64,000 nucleotides of DNA from Neoarius graeffei (Eukaryota > Chordata > Actinopteri > Siluriformes > Ariidae): positions 48,024,890-48,088,889 of the forward strand of contig NC_083571.1 of the NCBI RefSeq assembly GCF_027579695.1, in the 5' to 3' direction. Under the pieces are notes generated by a model. That model was given only the letters and a program-made list of their open reading frames with translations. It searched no databases and was not told where the DNA came from. Shown in pieces: positions 41,346-53,600 of this stretch. Position numbers and translations under genes: made by a program. How positions within the stretch are numbered: position 1 is the stretch's first letter; every line of letters starts with the position of its first letter.

Positions 41346-42330
41346 AGCAACTTTATAAATGAAATAATTTCCTGAGAGCAAACAAGCTCTTGTAGACTAT
41401 TTTATGATGTTGGTACATAAAACCAGTAGGACAAAATAAGAGAGAGGTTTAGGCTGAATTACACTGGTGGCGGAATGGAAATCAACTTACTGGACATTTT
41501 CAATCAGTGTAAACAAATGAATAATTTTATTGCCACAAGTCTGCTATAAGATTAGTCAGGACACTGTTGGGTTTCTGTGTGGAGAGTATCGTGACTCCGT
41601 GTTTAGCTGCTGGTGAGCAGGGCAGTGGGAAATGGGATTGGTGTGAGCCCCCTGCTGGGCAAACAATGCACACCTGTCTACAATAACACTGGGACAGAAA
41701 TACGGTAAAACAGACAGTACAACTAAAGCTCTTTTGATTGTAAAACATCATACTACTGCCACAATAAAATTATAATCAGCTAGGAAAGAAAGAAATACTT
41801 ATGAAAAACCAAAATCTCTTAAATCTCTGAGTGTCTAGATTCATATGAGCCATTCACCACCACTGTGGCATGTGACATCACAAATAAATTTAATGCTGAA
41901 AATGGGCATGCCCAAAACAGGCAGAAATTTCATTGTTTAGCCTCTGGTTTAAAAAAAAAAAAAAAGGGTTAAGCTTAATTCATGAAATATGTGCCAACCA
42001 ATCATAATTCACTGCCATCCTGTGGCCTTAATGATATTACAGTAGCTAAGGTCAAGGTCAAGGTTCTTTTTGTCATTTGCATGTTTCACATGTAAACGAA
42101 ATTTGTGCCTCAGGGCCAGCAGCGTATATAAATAGAAGAATTAAAATTAAAAATACATATAAAAAATAGAATAGGGAAAAAAGAAAAAAATAAATAAATA
42201 ATGCAACCGTGATAAAGTGTTCAGGTGAACAGTAAAAACTTCAATATGTGCAAAAATGCAAAATGAGGGGAGTGGGGGGCAGCATCAGAGCTTAGGCTTA
42301 GTGTTCATTCGTCTCACGGCTTCTAGGCTT
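41346..42330. other. Intergenic, no gene seen
   Basis: AT-rich. A short stretch at about 42045-42115 (GGTCAAGGTCAAGG, then TTTCACATGTAAACGAAATT) looks like a repeat remnant. No coding frame supported. Confidence 0.4.
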
Positions 42331-42454
42331 CACATGCAGACACGAGGAGAACATGCAAACTCCGCACAGAAAGGCCCTCGCCAGCCACGGGGCTCGAACC
42401 CGGACCTTCTTGCTGTAAGGCGACAGCACTAACCACTACACCACCATGCCGCCC
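42331..42454 (-). mobile_element. SINE (DANA/Mermaid-like), copy 7, head only
   Basis: Only the tRNA-like head half is present, on the minus strand (ends CCACCATGCCGCCC). Confidence 0.85.
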
Positions 42455-42824
42455 AACTCTTTACTATTTAAAAAAAAAAAAAAACACTGACAGAGTTTAT
42501 GGCAGGAACAGACACAGTCCGTAAAGTCAAAATCAGATTTCCGTGCCTATAAGGACACGGAAATCTGCAAATAAGAGTTTGAGAATCACATTATGTACAC
42601 TGTATTTATTTATACAGTATTTACACAGCAATGTTCTGATTTACAAAAATTCCAAATAACACATCCTGATTACAGACTCAGTTCATGGGTGTTTTGCACA
42701 TGATTTACAAAGAAGAATTGCATGGATGGTATCACGTGCAAAGTAAGAGGAGAAAACAGGATATAAATTTGATATCTGCTCATACAAACTGTCTCAATGG
42801 CCACTAATTAAAGACAATTATATA

Positions 42825-44049
42825 CTGCCTTGCCAAAAAAAAAAGTCACACACGCTAATATTTGGTTGGACGCCTTTAGCTTTGATTACAGCACGCATTC
42901 GCTGTGGCATTGTTTGGATAAACTTACGCAATGTCACAACATTTATTTCAGTCCAGAGTTGTATGAATTTTTCACTGAGATCTTGTGTTGAGGATGTGAG
43001 AGTCGAACCACTGCATAAAGTCTTCTCCAGCGCATCCCATAGATTCTCAATAGGGTTAAGGTCGGGACTCTGTGGTGGCCAGTTCATGTGTGAAAACGAT
43101 TCCTCGTGCTTCCTAAACTACTCTTTCACAGCTTGAGTCCTAATTTTATACCTGTGCCTTCAGAGAAGAGAAAATCCGTTGATGTGATAACCTGGTCATT
43201 CAGTACATTCAGGTCATCAGCTGACTTCATTTTATTGCCCCATAACGCTGCTGAGCCTCGACCTGACCAACTGAAGCAACTCCAGATCATAACACTGTCT
43301 CCAGAGGCTTGTACAGTGGCCACTATGTATGATGGGTACATCGCTTCATGTGCTTCCCTTCTTACCCTGACACACCCATCACTCAGGAACAGGGTCAATC
43401 TGGACTTATCACACCACATGACCTTTTTCCATCGCTCCAGAGTCCAGTCTTTATGCTCCCTAGCCTTTTCTCCTGGTTAGTCTCACTAACAAGTGGTTTT
43501 CTTATGATCACACATCTGTTTAGTACCAATCCTGTGAGTTCTCATCACACTAAGCATGTGGAAATGCTCTTACTTTCACTATTAAACATAGTCGTGAGTT
43601 CTACTGGTGATTTTTTTTTTTAAACGGTTCGACTTCACCAAGCATTTAAGTGATCTCTGATCATGGTCAGTCAGGATCTTTTTACAGCCACATTTTTTTC
43701 TACCAAGTTGACAGTTCATCACTATCCTTCCAGGTTTTAATAATGTGCTGAACAGTTCTTAACCCAATTCCAGTCATTTCAGCAATCTCTTTAGTTGTTT
43801 TCTTTGCTTGATTCTGGCCAAAAAATTGACCCTTCTGAAACACAATAACATCTTTTCCATGAGCACGGGATACATCTTCCATCATGGTTGTTTAAGAAAT
43901 GAGAAGCTACTCACTGCATCACTTAGGGTTAAAAGAATTGTTGCCAGCTGAAATATTAATCACTGAACTAATTATCCAATCAAAAGATTTTATGTATTTG
44001 CTTATTTAAATCCAAATGGCGACTTTTTTTTTTTTTTGGCTGGGCACTG
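42825..44049 (-). mobile_element. Tc1-like transposon, inactive
   Basis: Left end ACTGCCTTGCCAAAAAA, right end the rough complement TTTTTTGGCTGGGCACTG, with TA at 42823-42824. About 1.2 kb, in the slit1-klhl33 intergenic region. Confidence 0.8.
42848..43885 (-). pseudogene. Tc1-like transposase, broken
   Basis: From the N-terminus: MMEDVSRAHGKDVIVFQKGQ with helix-turn-helix EIAEMTGIGLRTVQHIIKTW (43885-43700); a middle segment (43419-43126) with VMIWSCFSWSG; and the C-terminal segment (43087-42848) with [16 protein letters not shown] and RAVIKAKG. Separated by frameshifts. Confidence 0.85.
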
Positions 44050-44226
44050 AACGTCAACAAGCTGTTCAAACTAATGCTGTGAACCTCAATTAAAATAAAA
44101 GAGCATAGGCATTAGTATGTGTCTGTTCATGAAGTATATGGACATAAAAGCCTTTGGAAAGGCTGTTTTAGTTGGAAAGAAACGTGAGAACCGGTGGTGA
44201 ATATCTAATACGAAACTTTATCACAT

Positions 44227-44357
44227 AAGTCTTCTTCATATCAAGAGAATTTCTAATTGTTTTACAAATGCATGATTTAGGTAGATGTCATTATTAAGCC
44301 TTAGTAAATTGTTTTATTTTGTCTTCAACTGATGTAAAGGGACTTCTGCAAATTTAA
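44227..44357. repeat. Left arm of a 131-bp inverted duplication around a Tc1
   Basis: Matched in reverse complement by 46563-46693 with about four mismatches by eye. It abuts the TA before the Tc1. Confidence 0.9.
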
Positions 44358-44446
44358 TACAGTGGATATAAAAAGTGTACACACCCCGTTAAAATGATCA
44401 GTATTTCTGATGTAAAAAAAAAATGAGACCATTATAAATTATTTCA

Positions 44447-44823
44447 GGGCGGCACGGTGGTGTAGTGGTTAGCGCTGTCGCCTCACAGCAAGAAGGTCCT
44501 GGGTTCAAGCCCCGGGGCTGGCGAGGGCCTTTCTGTGTGGAGTTTGCATGTTCTCCCCGTGTCCGCGTGGGTTTCCTCCGGGTGCTCCGGTTTCCCCCAC
44601 AGTCCAAAGACATGCAGGTTAGGTTAACTGGTGACTCTAAATTGACCGTAGGTGTGAATGTGAGTGTGAATGGTTGTCTGTGTCTATGTGTCAGCCCTGT
44701 GATGACCTGGCGACTTGTCCAGGGTGTACCCCGCCTTTCGCCCGTAGTCAGCTGGGATAGGCTCCAGCTTGCCTGCGACCCTGTAGAAGGATAAAGCGGC
44801 TAGAGATAATGAGATGAGATGAG
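44447..44823 (+). mobile_element. SINE (DANA/Mermaid-like), copy 8
   Basis: Complete, (GGGCGGCACGG ... GATGAGATGAG). Flanked by ATAAATTATTTCA at 44434-44446 and 44824-44836. Confidence 0.95.
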
Positions 44824-45066
44824 ATAAATTATTTCAAAACTTTTCCCACCTTTAATGTGACCTATAACCTGTACAATTCAATTGCTGGTTGCATAAGTGT
44901 GCACACCCTTAAACTAATACTCTGTTGAAGCACCTTTTGATTTAATTACAGCATTCAGTCTTTTTGGGTTCACATCTACCATCAATTAAAATAACTCTGA
45001 TTAACCCCAAATAAAGTTCAGACATTTACTCAGTTGCATCCTCCAGGAAAAGCCAGGGTTCAAGGG

Positions 45067-46341
45067 ATCTCATTGTTGAAAGGTATCAGTCAGGAGAAGG
45101 GTACAAAAAAATTTCCACGGCATTAGATGTACCATGGAGCACAGTGAAAACAGTCATCAAGAAGTGGAGAAAATATGGGACAACAGTGACATTACCAAGA
45201 ACTGGACGTCCCTCCAAAATTGATGAAAAGACAAGAAGAAAACTGGTCAGGGAGGCTGCCAAGAGGCCTACAGCAACACTGAAGGAGTTGCAGGAATTTC
45301 TGGCAAGTACTGGTTGTGTACTACATGTGACAACAATCTCCCGTATTCTCCATATGTCTGGACTATGAGGTAGGGTCAAAGAAAAACATCCAGGCCCGGC
45401 TAAGTTTTGCAAAAAAATACATCAACTCTCCCAAAAGCATGTGGGAAAATGTGTTATGGTCTGATGAAACCAAGGTTGAACTTCTCATCTCATCATCTCT
45501 AGCCACTTTATCCTGTTCTACAGGGTCGCAGGCAAGCTGGAGCCTATCCCAGCTGACTACGGGCAAAAGGCAGGGTACACCCTGGACAAGTCGCCAGGTC
45601 ATCACAGGGCTGACACATAGACAACCATTCACACTCACTTTAGAGTCACCAATTAACCTAACCTGCATGTCTTTGGACTGTGGGGGAAACCGGAGCACCT
45701 GGAGGAAACCCACACGGACAACATGCAAACTCCACACAGAAAGGCCCTCGCCGGCCATGGGGCTCGAACCCAGACCTTCTTGCCGTGAGGCGACAGCGCT
45801 AACCACTACACCACTGTGCCGCCCAAGGTTGAACTGTTTGGCCACAATTCCAAAAGGTACGGTATGTTTGGCACAAAAACAACACTGCGCATCACCAAAA
45901 GAACACCATACCCACGGTGAAGCATGGTGGTGGCAGCATCATGTTTTGGGGTTGGTTTTCTTCAGCTGGAACAGGGGCTTTAGTCAAGGTGGAGGGAATT
46001 ATGAACAGTTCTAATTACCAGTCAATTTTGGCCCCAAACTTTCAGGTCTTTGCTAGAAAGCTGAAGATGAAGAGGAATTTCATCTTTCAGTATGACAATG
46101 ACCCCAAAAAAGTTTTGGAATGGCCCAGCCAGAGCCCAGACCTAAATCCAACTGAAAATCTGTGGGGTGACCTGAAGAGGGCTGTGCACAAGAGATGCCT
46201 CGCAATCTGACAGATTTGGAGCGCTTTTGCAAGGAAGAGTGGGCAAATATTGCCAAGTCTAGATGTGGCAGGCTGATAGACTCCGACCCAAAAAGACTGA
46301 ATGCTGTAATTAAATCAAAAGGTGCTTCAACAAAGTATTAG
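45067..46341 (+). pseudogene. Tc1 family X transposase, broken and split by a SINE
   Basis: Helix-turn-helix part at about 45067-45368 (VIKKWRKYGTTVTLPRTGRP) ends at a TGA after HMSGL. A second segment starts near 45430 (MWENVLWSDETKVEL, first Asp) and is cut at 45483 by a SINE; it continues at 45836 and reads [40 protein letters not shown], and ends GASTKY at 46338. The residues that normally follow DNDPK (HTAKAT...) are missing, as in the other family X copy. Frameshifts at 45880 and 46200. Confidence 0.88.
45483..45823 (-). mobile_element. SINE (DANA/Mermaid-like), copy 9
   Basis: Minus strand, inside the Tc1 transposase. Flanked by CAAGGTTGAACT at 45471-45482 and 45824-45835. Confidence 0.95.
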
Positions 46342-46562
46342 TTTAAGGGTGTACACACTTGTGCAACCAGCTTATTGTGCATTTTGTATTTTTTATGTTT
46401 TTCCCCCAAACAGATTTGTTTGTTTTTCAATTGAATTGTAGAGGTTATAGGTCACATTAAAGGTGGGAAAAGTTTTGAAATTATTTATCGTGGTCTCATT
46501 TTTTTTACATCAGAAAAACCAATCATTTTAATGGGGTGTGTACACTTTTTATATCCACGGTA

Positions 46563-46693
46563 TTAAATTTGCAGAAGCCCCTTTACATCAGTTGAAGACA
46601 AAATAAAACCATTTACTTAGGCTTAATAATGACATCTACCTAAGTCATGCATTTGTAAAACAATTAGAAATTCTCTTGATATGAAGAAGACTT
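46563..46693. repeat. Right arm of the 131-bp inverted duplication
   Basis: Reverse complement of 44227-44357. Followed by 17 unmatched bases and then a second family X right terminus. Confidence 0.9.
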
Positions 46694-46709
46694 ACACTTA
46701 CAGGGACTT

Positions 46710-46739
46710 GTGGGGTGTGTACACTTTTTATATCCACTG
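46710..46739. mobile_element. Extra family X terminal fragment
   Basis: TGGGGTGTGTACACTTTTTA followed by TATCCACTG and TA (46740-46741): the right terminal 30 bases of a family X Tc1, standing alone outside the inverted flank. Confidence 0.85.
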
Positions 46740-46741
46740 TA

Positions 46742-47309
46742 CCTGCCCTTCAGTTGTATTAACTTGCATGTATAATTGTCATTTCCAATTGAATTTCAGG
46801 CATAATGAGTCACATTTTACATGCAAAATTAATCACTTTGCAGTGACACCACCTTGTATTTTGCATATTTATGTAGAAATGGCCCTAATTCTATATTCAT
46901 TCAGCGAAACATGCAAAGAAAACCAGACAACACATCCTCCACAGATCCTCTGTAAATATGTCAGAGTACATATTTTATTTTCTGGTATTATCAGATAGTC
47001 AAGAAGGCAGGGAGAAAAAAAAATTGTGATTGTGGGTCATTGTTTAATGCTGAAGAATGTCCTAATCTAGCCTGAAAATGTTCTTGGTAGTGATTCAGCC
47101 TTTTGGCCCCGACTGTCTCCCACTTGCTCAGCAAGGACCAAGGACATTCGATCTACTGAAGCAGAATCTATAATTAGAATGTTGTTTACTTCAAGAATTA
47201 ATCATGGTGGCATGTAGACACTGTATTAAAAGCTTGCTGAAAACAGAGAGGTAAACTAACAATACAGACTGATATTTGCTCACTATTGTGCAGCAATTCA
47301 TCAACAAGC
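46742..47309. other. Upstream region of the klhl33-like gene
   Basis: 568 bases between the lone Tc1 terminus and the klhl33 ATG. AT-rich; no CpG island is seen and no TATA box can be singled out. The promoter and any 5' UTR exon would lie here or further upstream. Confidence 0.4.
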
Positions 47310-48066
47310 ATGGAGTTCACAAGGCGCTACTTGCCTATGGAATGGGAGGAGCGGTGGAGAAGAGAGAAAGAGCAAAGGAAAAAGGTGATGGAAGAAGGAG
47401 GGGAAGAGTTTGAAAGGGAGAGCAGGAGGTTAACATGGATTAGGGCCTACAATGACAGCAGAATGGGGGTGAAGGAAAAAGAGGACATAAAGAACGAGAG
47501 AACAATTCAGAAGATGACGAACAAGTGGAGTGACAAACAAGAGAGACAGAAGTACACTAAAAGTACTTACCCAACTGAGATCTTCCAAGCAATGGAGGAA
47601 CTGAGGTGTTGCTCTGTTCTTACTGACCTGACCCTCAGTGTTGAGCATGGACTTACTTTCCATGCTCACCCTTTGGTCCTGGCTACTGTAAGTTCCCTTG
47701 TCCAGCAGATGCTCCAACAGAGGAAGGAAAAGGAAGAAAGAGAGATGTTTTTATGTATTGGTCCAGAAGTATCTGATTTGGGCATATCTGCAGTGTTGGA
47801 ATTTGCCTACTCTGGAAACATAGCTGGTCTGAACAGCAAATCTTTAGATCAGATTCAGGCTGCTGCTTTCTATCTGGGAGTTCCTAGGGTTCTGGAGCTC
47901 TGCAAAGAAGAAGAGGAGAGGGAGAGAAATAAAAATGCAGAGAAGAATGTAAGGAAAATCGTTGGTGAAGAGCACAGAAAGGTCAATCTTCAGTCCATCA
48001 AACACATGTGGGAAGAAAGAGTGGGCTGTGATGTGGAGCTCGAGGCTGAAGGAAGAATATTTCATG
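47310..48066 (+). CDS. klhl33: klhl33 exon 1: charged N-terminus and first BTB-like module
   Basis: ATG at 47310, donor GTAAAG at 48067 after ATATTTCATG. The first 85 residues are rich in Glu, Arg and Lys ([13 protein letters not shown]) and probably helical. Then [36 protein letters not shown] and [16 protein letters not shown] fit a BTB fold without some of the consensus. The exon ends within the beta-hairpin (FHG/AHR) of the second BTB, whose start is [13 protein letters not shown]. Confidence 0.88.
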
Positions 48067-48744
48067 GTAAAGATATGCCACACTACTAACTATAGGCTGT
48101 AGGTTTGTTTAAATTATGTTCATTAGAGGTGTTGAACTAGGTACATCAAGAACATTTATGGTAGATGAATAGAAGAAGGGATAACAGCACACCTCATGGG
48201 TGTCAAACTCATTTCACAGAACAGACCATGTTATGTCTAGTTCAAGTTAGGTACAAAGAACCAAAAAATATACAGTACTGTACAAAAGTCTGAGGCACCC
48301 TATTTTTTTCATACAAATTTTGTTATAGATTTCTATTTTATGACTTCTACATTATCGAGTCAGTACAGAAACATTTTAGAGTTCCAAATGTTCGTTTTCC
48401 AGCACAAAATTAAATGTTACAGAAAAAAAAAAGTTTGCATCTGAGCAGCATATTCCATAAGAGACCACTTTTCAGATTAATAAAGAAAACATAATGAAGG
48501 CTACTGGGTTTTTGGTGCAAAATGAAGAAGCAAGTTTAACAGTGAAAGTGTCCAGAAGAACTGTGGCTGCTTCTGCAAGATGATCAGTAAAATCTGCAGC
48601 TCATTTCCTTATAAAACTGCACTCATTGTATCTGAAACTACTATTTATTTATTTTTTTAATTTAAGCAAAGGGTCGTCTCACACCAAATATAGACTTTGT
48701 CATTTATTATTGCTTACTGCTGTTTATAGCATTGTTATGTTGAA

Positions 48745-48804
<60 letters not shown>

Positions 48805-50599
48805 CACACACAGTGGTATGCAAAAGTTTGGGCACCCCTAGTCAAAATTGCTGTTACTGTGAACAGTTAAGCAAGTTGAAGATGAAATGATCTCCAAAAG
48901 GCATGCACTGCTCTTTTGAGATCTATCCACAGATTTTCAATGATGTTTAGGGCAGGGGACTGTGAGGGCCAGGGCAAAACCTTCAGCTTGTGCCTCTTGA
49001 GATATTCCATTGTAGATTTTGAGGTGTGTTTTGGATCATCGTCTTATTATAGGACCCATCCTCTTTTTAACTTCAACTTTTTTTTACAGATGGTATGATG
49101 TTTGCTTCCAGAATTTGCTGGTATTTATTCGAATCCATGTTTCCCTCGACCAATGAAATGTGCCCTGTGCCACTGGCTGCAACACAACCCCAAAGCATGA
49201 TCAATCCACCCCCATGCTTCAGAGTTGGAGAGGTGTTCTTTTCCTGGAATTTGGCACCCTTTTTTCTCCAAACATACCTTTGCACATTGTGGCCAAAAAG
49301 TTCTATTTTGATTTCATCAGTCCACAGGACTTGTTTCCAAAATGCATCAGGCTTATTTAGATGTTCATTTGCAAACTTCAGATGCTGAATTTTGCGGCTA
49401 GGACGCAGGAAAGGTTTTCTTCTGAAGACTCTCCCATGAAGGTCATATTTGTTCAGGTGTCGCTGCATAGTAGAACAGTGCACCACCACTCCAGGGTCTG
49501 CTAAATTTTTCTGAAGGTCTTTTGCAGTCAAACAGGGGTTTTTATTTGCCTTTCTAGCAATCCAACGAGCAGTTCTTTCAGAAAGTTTTCTTCATCTTCC
49601 AGACCTCACCTTGATCTCCACTGTTTCTGTTAACTGCCATTTCTTAATAACATTACAATCTGAGGAAACAGCTACCTGAAAACACTTTGCTACGTTCTTG
49701 TAGCCTTCTCCTGCTTTGTGATCATCAATTATTTTATTATTCAGAATGCGAGGGAGTTGCTTAGAGGAGCCCGTGGCTGTTGATTTTAGGGACAAGGTTG
49801 AGGAGTCAGAGAATTTATACAGCTTTGAAATCTGCATCATCTGACCTTTCCTAACAAAGAATTTGAACAAGCCACAGCTCAATGAGCTAATTAAGGTCTG
49901 GAACCTTGGTAAAAGTTACCTGAGAACTCAAATGTATTGGGGCGCCCAAACTTTCGCATGGTGTTCCTTTTCTTTTTTCACTCTCCAATTGTACAAAACA
50001 AAAATAATACACAAATCTTGCAGAAAACGCTGAAAAGAAATGTGTCCCCTGATGAAAAATAAATGTGCTAAGTGCACTAAAATTTAGCATACTTTTGTGT
50101 ACTTGAAGCCACACTAATCATCAATATACTTCATGTGTGTTTATGATTAGTTAACTTGAGGCATGCTATTTTGGAACAACTAATTTTGTACTAAATATAT
50201 TTTAATTGTAATTAAATTGTAGAAAAGTGCAACTTGAAGTGTATTTAGTGTACTTTTATGTGCTAAACTACACATAACTTTCACTTAAAGTATATTTTAG
50301 CATAATATATTTCTATAAAGTGTAATATAGTATAATTACTTTAAAGTGTGTTAAAAGTGTTAGCGTGAAAGCGTGGTTAGTATACTTTTTATATATTTAC
50401 AAAAAGTACAATTTGTGTAAGTACATTTTCAATATACTATTGAAAATATGAATATACTTTAAATACAATAAAGTACATTTATTTTTCACCAGGGTCATCT
50501 TTACCTTTATGCCTTTTGGTGATCAGGTCATCTTCTGCTCACTTAACTATTCGCAGTAACAGACATTTTCAGTAAGAGTGCCCAAACTTTTGCATGCTA

Positions 50600-50670
<71 letters not shown>

Positions 50671-53600
50671 GCTTAGGCCTTGAACACACAAAGAATTCCT
50701 CTTAAATGTGTCAATTTATAAAAATTTATTTGAAATGTATATTCTCAGTGCACAAATGGATTGAATATAAGTACAGTCTGCTCTGAAAGCAAGGCCAGTT
50801 CTTTTCTATATACTGAAGACATGTTTGAGATCAAAAGATGAATATGAGGAGATAGATCAGAATTTCAGCTTTCATTTCCTAATATTTACATCTAGATGTG
50901 TTATGCAACTTAGACACCTTTGGTGGAAGACCACCCAATTTTAAGGTGAGTAAAGTAAATTAAAGGAAATAACACTTATTATTCTATCCACATTAACTGG
51001 ATATGGGCAATCGCACACTCTGATTGGCTACTCTACTACTAGGCTATTAGCTCATATACCATGAGTAGAGAAAAACAAAATGGTGGGGCATGTTGCTGAA
51101 CCAACCGAGGATGAAATAAAAACTGTACTTAAAAACAAACCCCCCCAAAATACAAAAAAAGCATGCAACAATAGATGGAATTAAAGTATTTGATGGTAAG
51201 AAAGTATTTTATATTTCAAGAATTATTATTATAGCATTTTTCACAAATTGCTAGTCATTTTGCCAGTTTGTTTACATTCTTCATCTTTAAGCATTAAAAT
51301 TTGTTGAATTTTTTTAGATTGGTTCAAAAGCTCAAAGAAGTCTGAAAATTACATAACTGAAATATCCAAGGAAGAATTAAATAAATGTCTAAAGCTATTC
51401 TATACCTCAGCACAACAGCAAGACGGCACTTTCTACCAAAGAAAACCCACAAAAGTCAATTCATGCAGTCATCAATAGGTTTTTAAGAAGTCTGCTTAAG
51501 TGGAAATGATTTTGTCAGACATTTTGAATGAAGTTTTTATTTATCAAATTTGCAAAAAATAAAAATGCTCTGTTTCTCAAAATCCAGTGAATGTGGATAT
51601 AATAAAACAGTTATTCCACTCAATCTCATCGTACATGGCTTATAGACAACTTGGCACTACACGCCTCATCAGCTATCAGCTCATGTATGATTCGATTTCA
51701 TGGAATAATTGTTAAATATTTGGTTGTATCTCCCTTGCTTGCAAGCTGGCAACCCAGTGACATCACCAAACTGTCACATTCTTCTTTTGTGATGCTTTTT
51801 ATTTCTCAAGTGATCAAAAGTATTGGAATAAGTGACTGATGGGTGTGTCTTGTTGCCCAGATGTGCCCTGTGTAACACTTCTAGATGTAACTATTCTGAT
51901 CGATTGTCTCATATTCATCTTCTGATCTCAAACCCAAATGTTTTCAGTGTTATAAAAAAAAATGCCCTTGTCGTTCCAAAATTTTTTGGAGAGGACTGCA
52001 TTTCATCTACAAAACTCATTTGCAGATTTCAGTTCATTACCAAAAATGAACTGGCAATAAAAAATAATTAAAAAAAACCCCTGAATGTTGTGAATGCATA
52101 AGTATTCCCCTTGTTGCTATGAAACCCCCAAATTAGTTATTTTGAAATGAGACATGGTTGCAGAGTCAAATTAGTCCACAAAACCACAAGAACCTTTATC
52201 AGTCCAAGACAATGAGACATACAGTGTATTTGATGCTCCTAACATACACTCTTAGAAATGGATCTAGAACCCTTCTTTGGTTTGTCCTTCTAGGGGGATC
52301 ACTTAAAGGATATAATTTAACAGGATATAGAGGCTTTGCACAATCATGTGACCCCATAACTATGCTGCCATGACAGGAGGCAGCTTGTAGTGCTTCATTC
52401 GGACAAGTTAGTTGTTACTGACCGGTATGGGAAGGTTTTGCTGCATTTTTAGATGTGCAAATTGTTCTGAATGAAACAAAGACATCAGATTTTTTAAATT
52501 TACTAAAAGTAATTCATCATCGGGGGAAAACTGGAGAAATTTCTAAACATAGCAGGGAAAAATGGCTCGCAAACATTCAGCGGGACTCGGTGTCAAACGT
52601 AAAGGTCGAAAACCCTATGGTATGCTCATTTCATTTCCACAAAGGTGAGAATTAAAAAAAAATTAATTTCAGAACTGCAGTGAGGTGCTCATTCTTGTCC
52701 AGTGACGTGAACATGAACATAAGACAAAGTGCAGCAAGGTGCTCAAGCTCATGTTCACTTCTCTGTATAAGAATGAACACCTTGCTGCACTTTGTATGTT
52801 TGTGAGCCATTTTTCCTTTCTATGTTTAGAAATCTCTCTAGTTTTTTCCACCTGATAATGAATTACTTTTGGTAAATAAAAAAAAATCTGATGTCTTTCT
52901 TTTCCTTCAGAATCCAAAAATGCAGCAAAACCTTCCCATACTGATCAATAACAACTAACTCATCTGAATGAAGCACTACAAGCATGCCCCCTGTCATGCA
53001 GCGTAGTTACCATTGCTATGGGGGTCACATGACACTGCAAAGCCTCTATTGCTCTTATAATGACCTTTATTTACTTTTTTCTGTCCATTTCCAGCACACA
53101 GGGTCATCTTGAGTGCCAGCAGTGACTACTTCCGTGCAATGTTCAGTAGTGGTATGAAAGAGACCCACCAGACATCAGTGTCCCTGCTATTGATGGGGGC
53201 ACCTGAACTAGAAGCTCTTCTTCACTGCTGCTACAGTGGAGAACTTTTTCTTGATTGGGGCTGCATTTTCGAGCTCACCTCCACTGCTCTTCAGTTCCAA
53301 TTCCAACCTGCTCTCTCACTCTGCCTCAACTACCTGGAACAGCAAATGGATGTTGACAGCTGTCTGGATGTGGCTGCTTTTGCTGAGGCTTATATGCTTC
53401 ATGATTTGTTTGAAACAGCTGAAGACTTCATCTTCATTCACTTCCAGGAAGTTATGGATACTCCAAAGTTCCTGGAGATGCCAGCTGAGAAGCTGTTGAA
53501 CCTTCTGAGATGTGATGCCTTGTGCGTTCCATCTGAGCTGACCGTCTTCCGAGCGGTGGTGAAATGGATTGAGGCAGATCCAGCCCAAAGGCTATCTCAA

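Larger units (their letters stand above)
44360..46560 (+). mobile_element. Tc1-like transposon (family X) carrying two SINEs
   Basis: Starts CAGTGGATATAAAAAGTGTA (TA at 44358-44359), ends TTTTTATATCCACGG then TA (46561-46562). Same family as 59840-61369. A SINE lies in each of the left non-coding part and the transposase. Without the SINEs it is about 1.5 kb. Confidence 0.92.
48811..50602 (-). mobile_element. Tc1-like transposon containing a MITE
   Basis: Left end CAGTGGTATGCAAAAGTTTG, right end CAAACTTTTGCATGCTACTG. Inserted in an AT microsatellite, which now flanks it on both sides. Contains a MITE at 50047-50494. klhl33 intron 1. Confidence 0.9.

Noticed and set aside
47286..47309. Upstream extension of the klhl33 reading frame by eight codons
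   Set aside because: The extension begins with TTG, not ATG; vertebrate initiation at the ATG at 47310 is far more likely.
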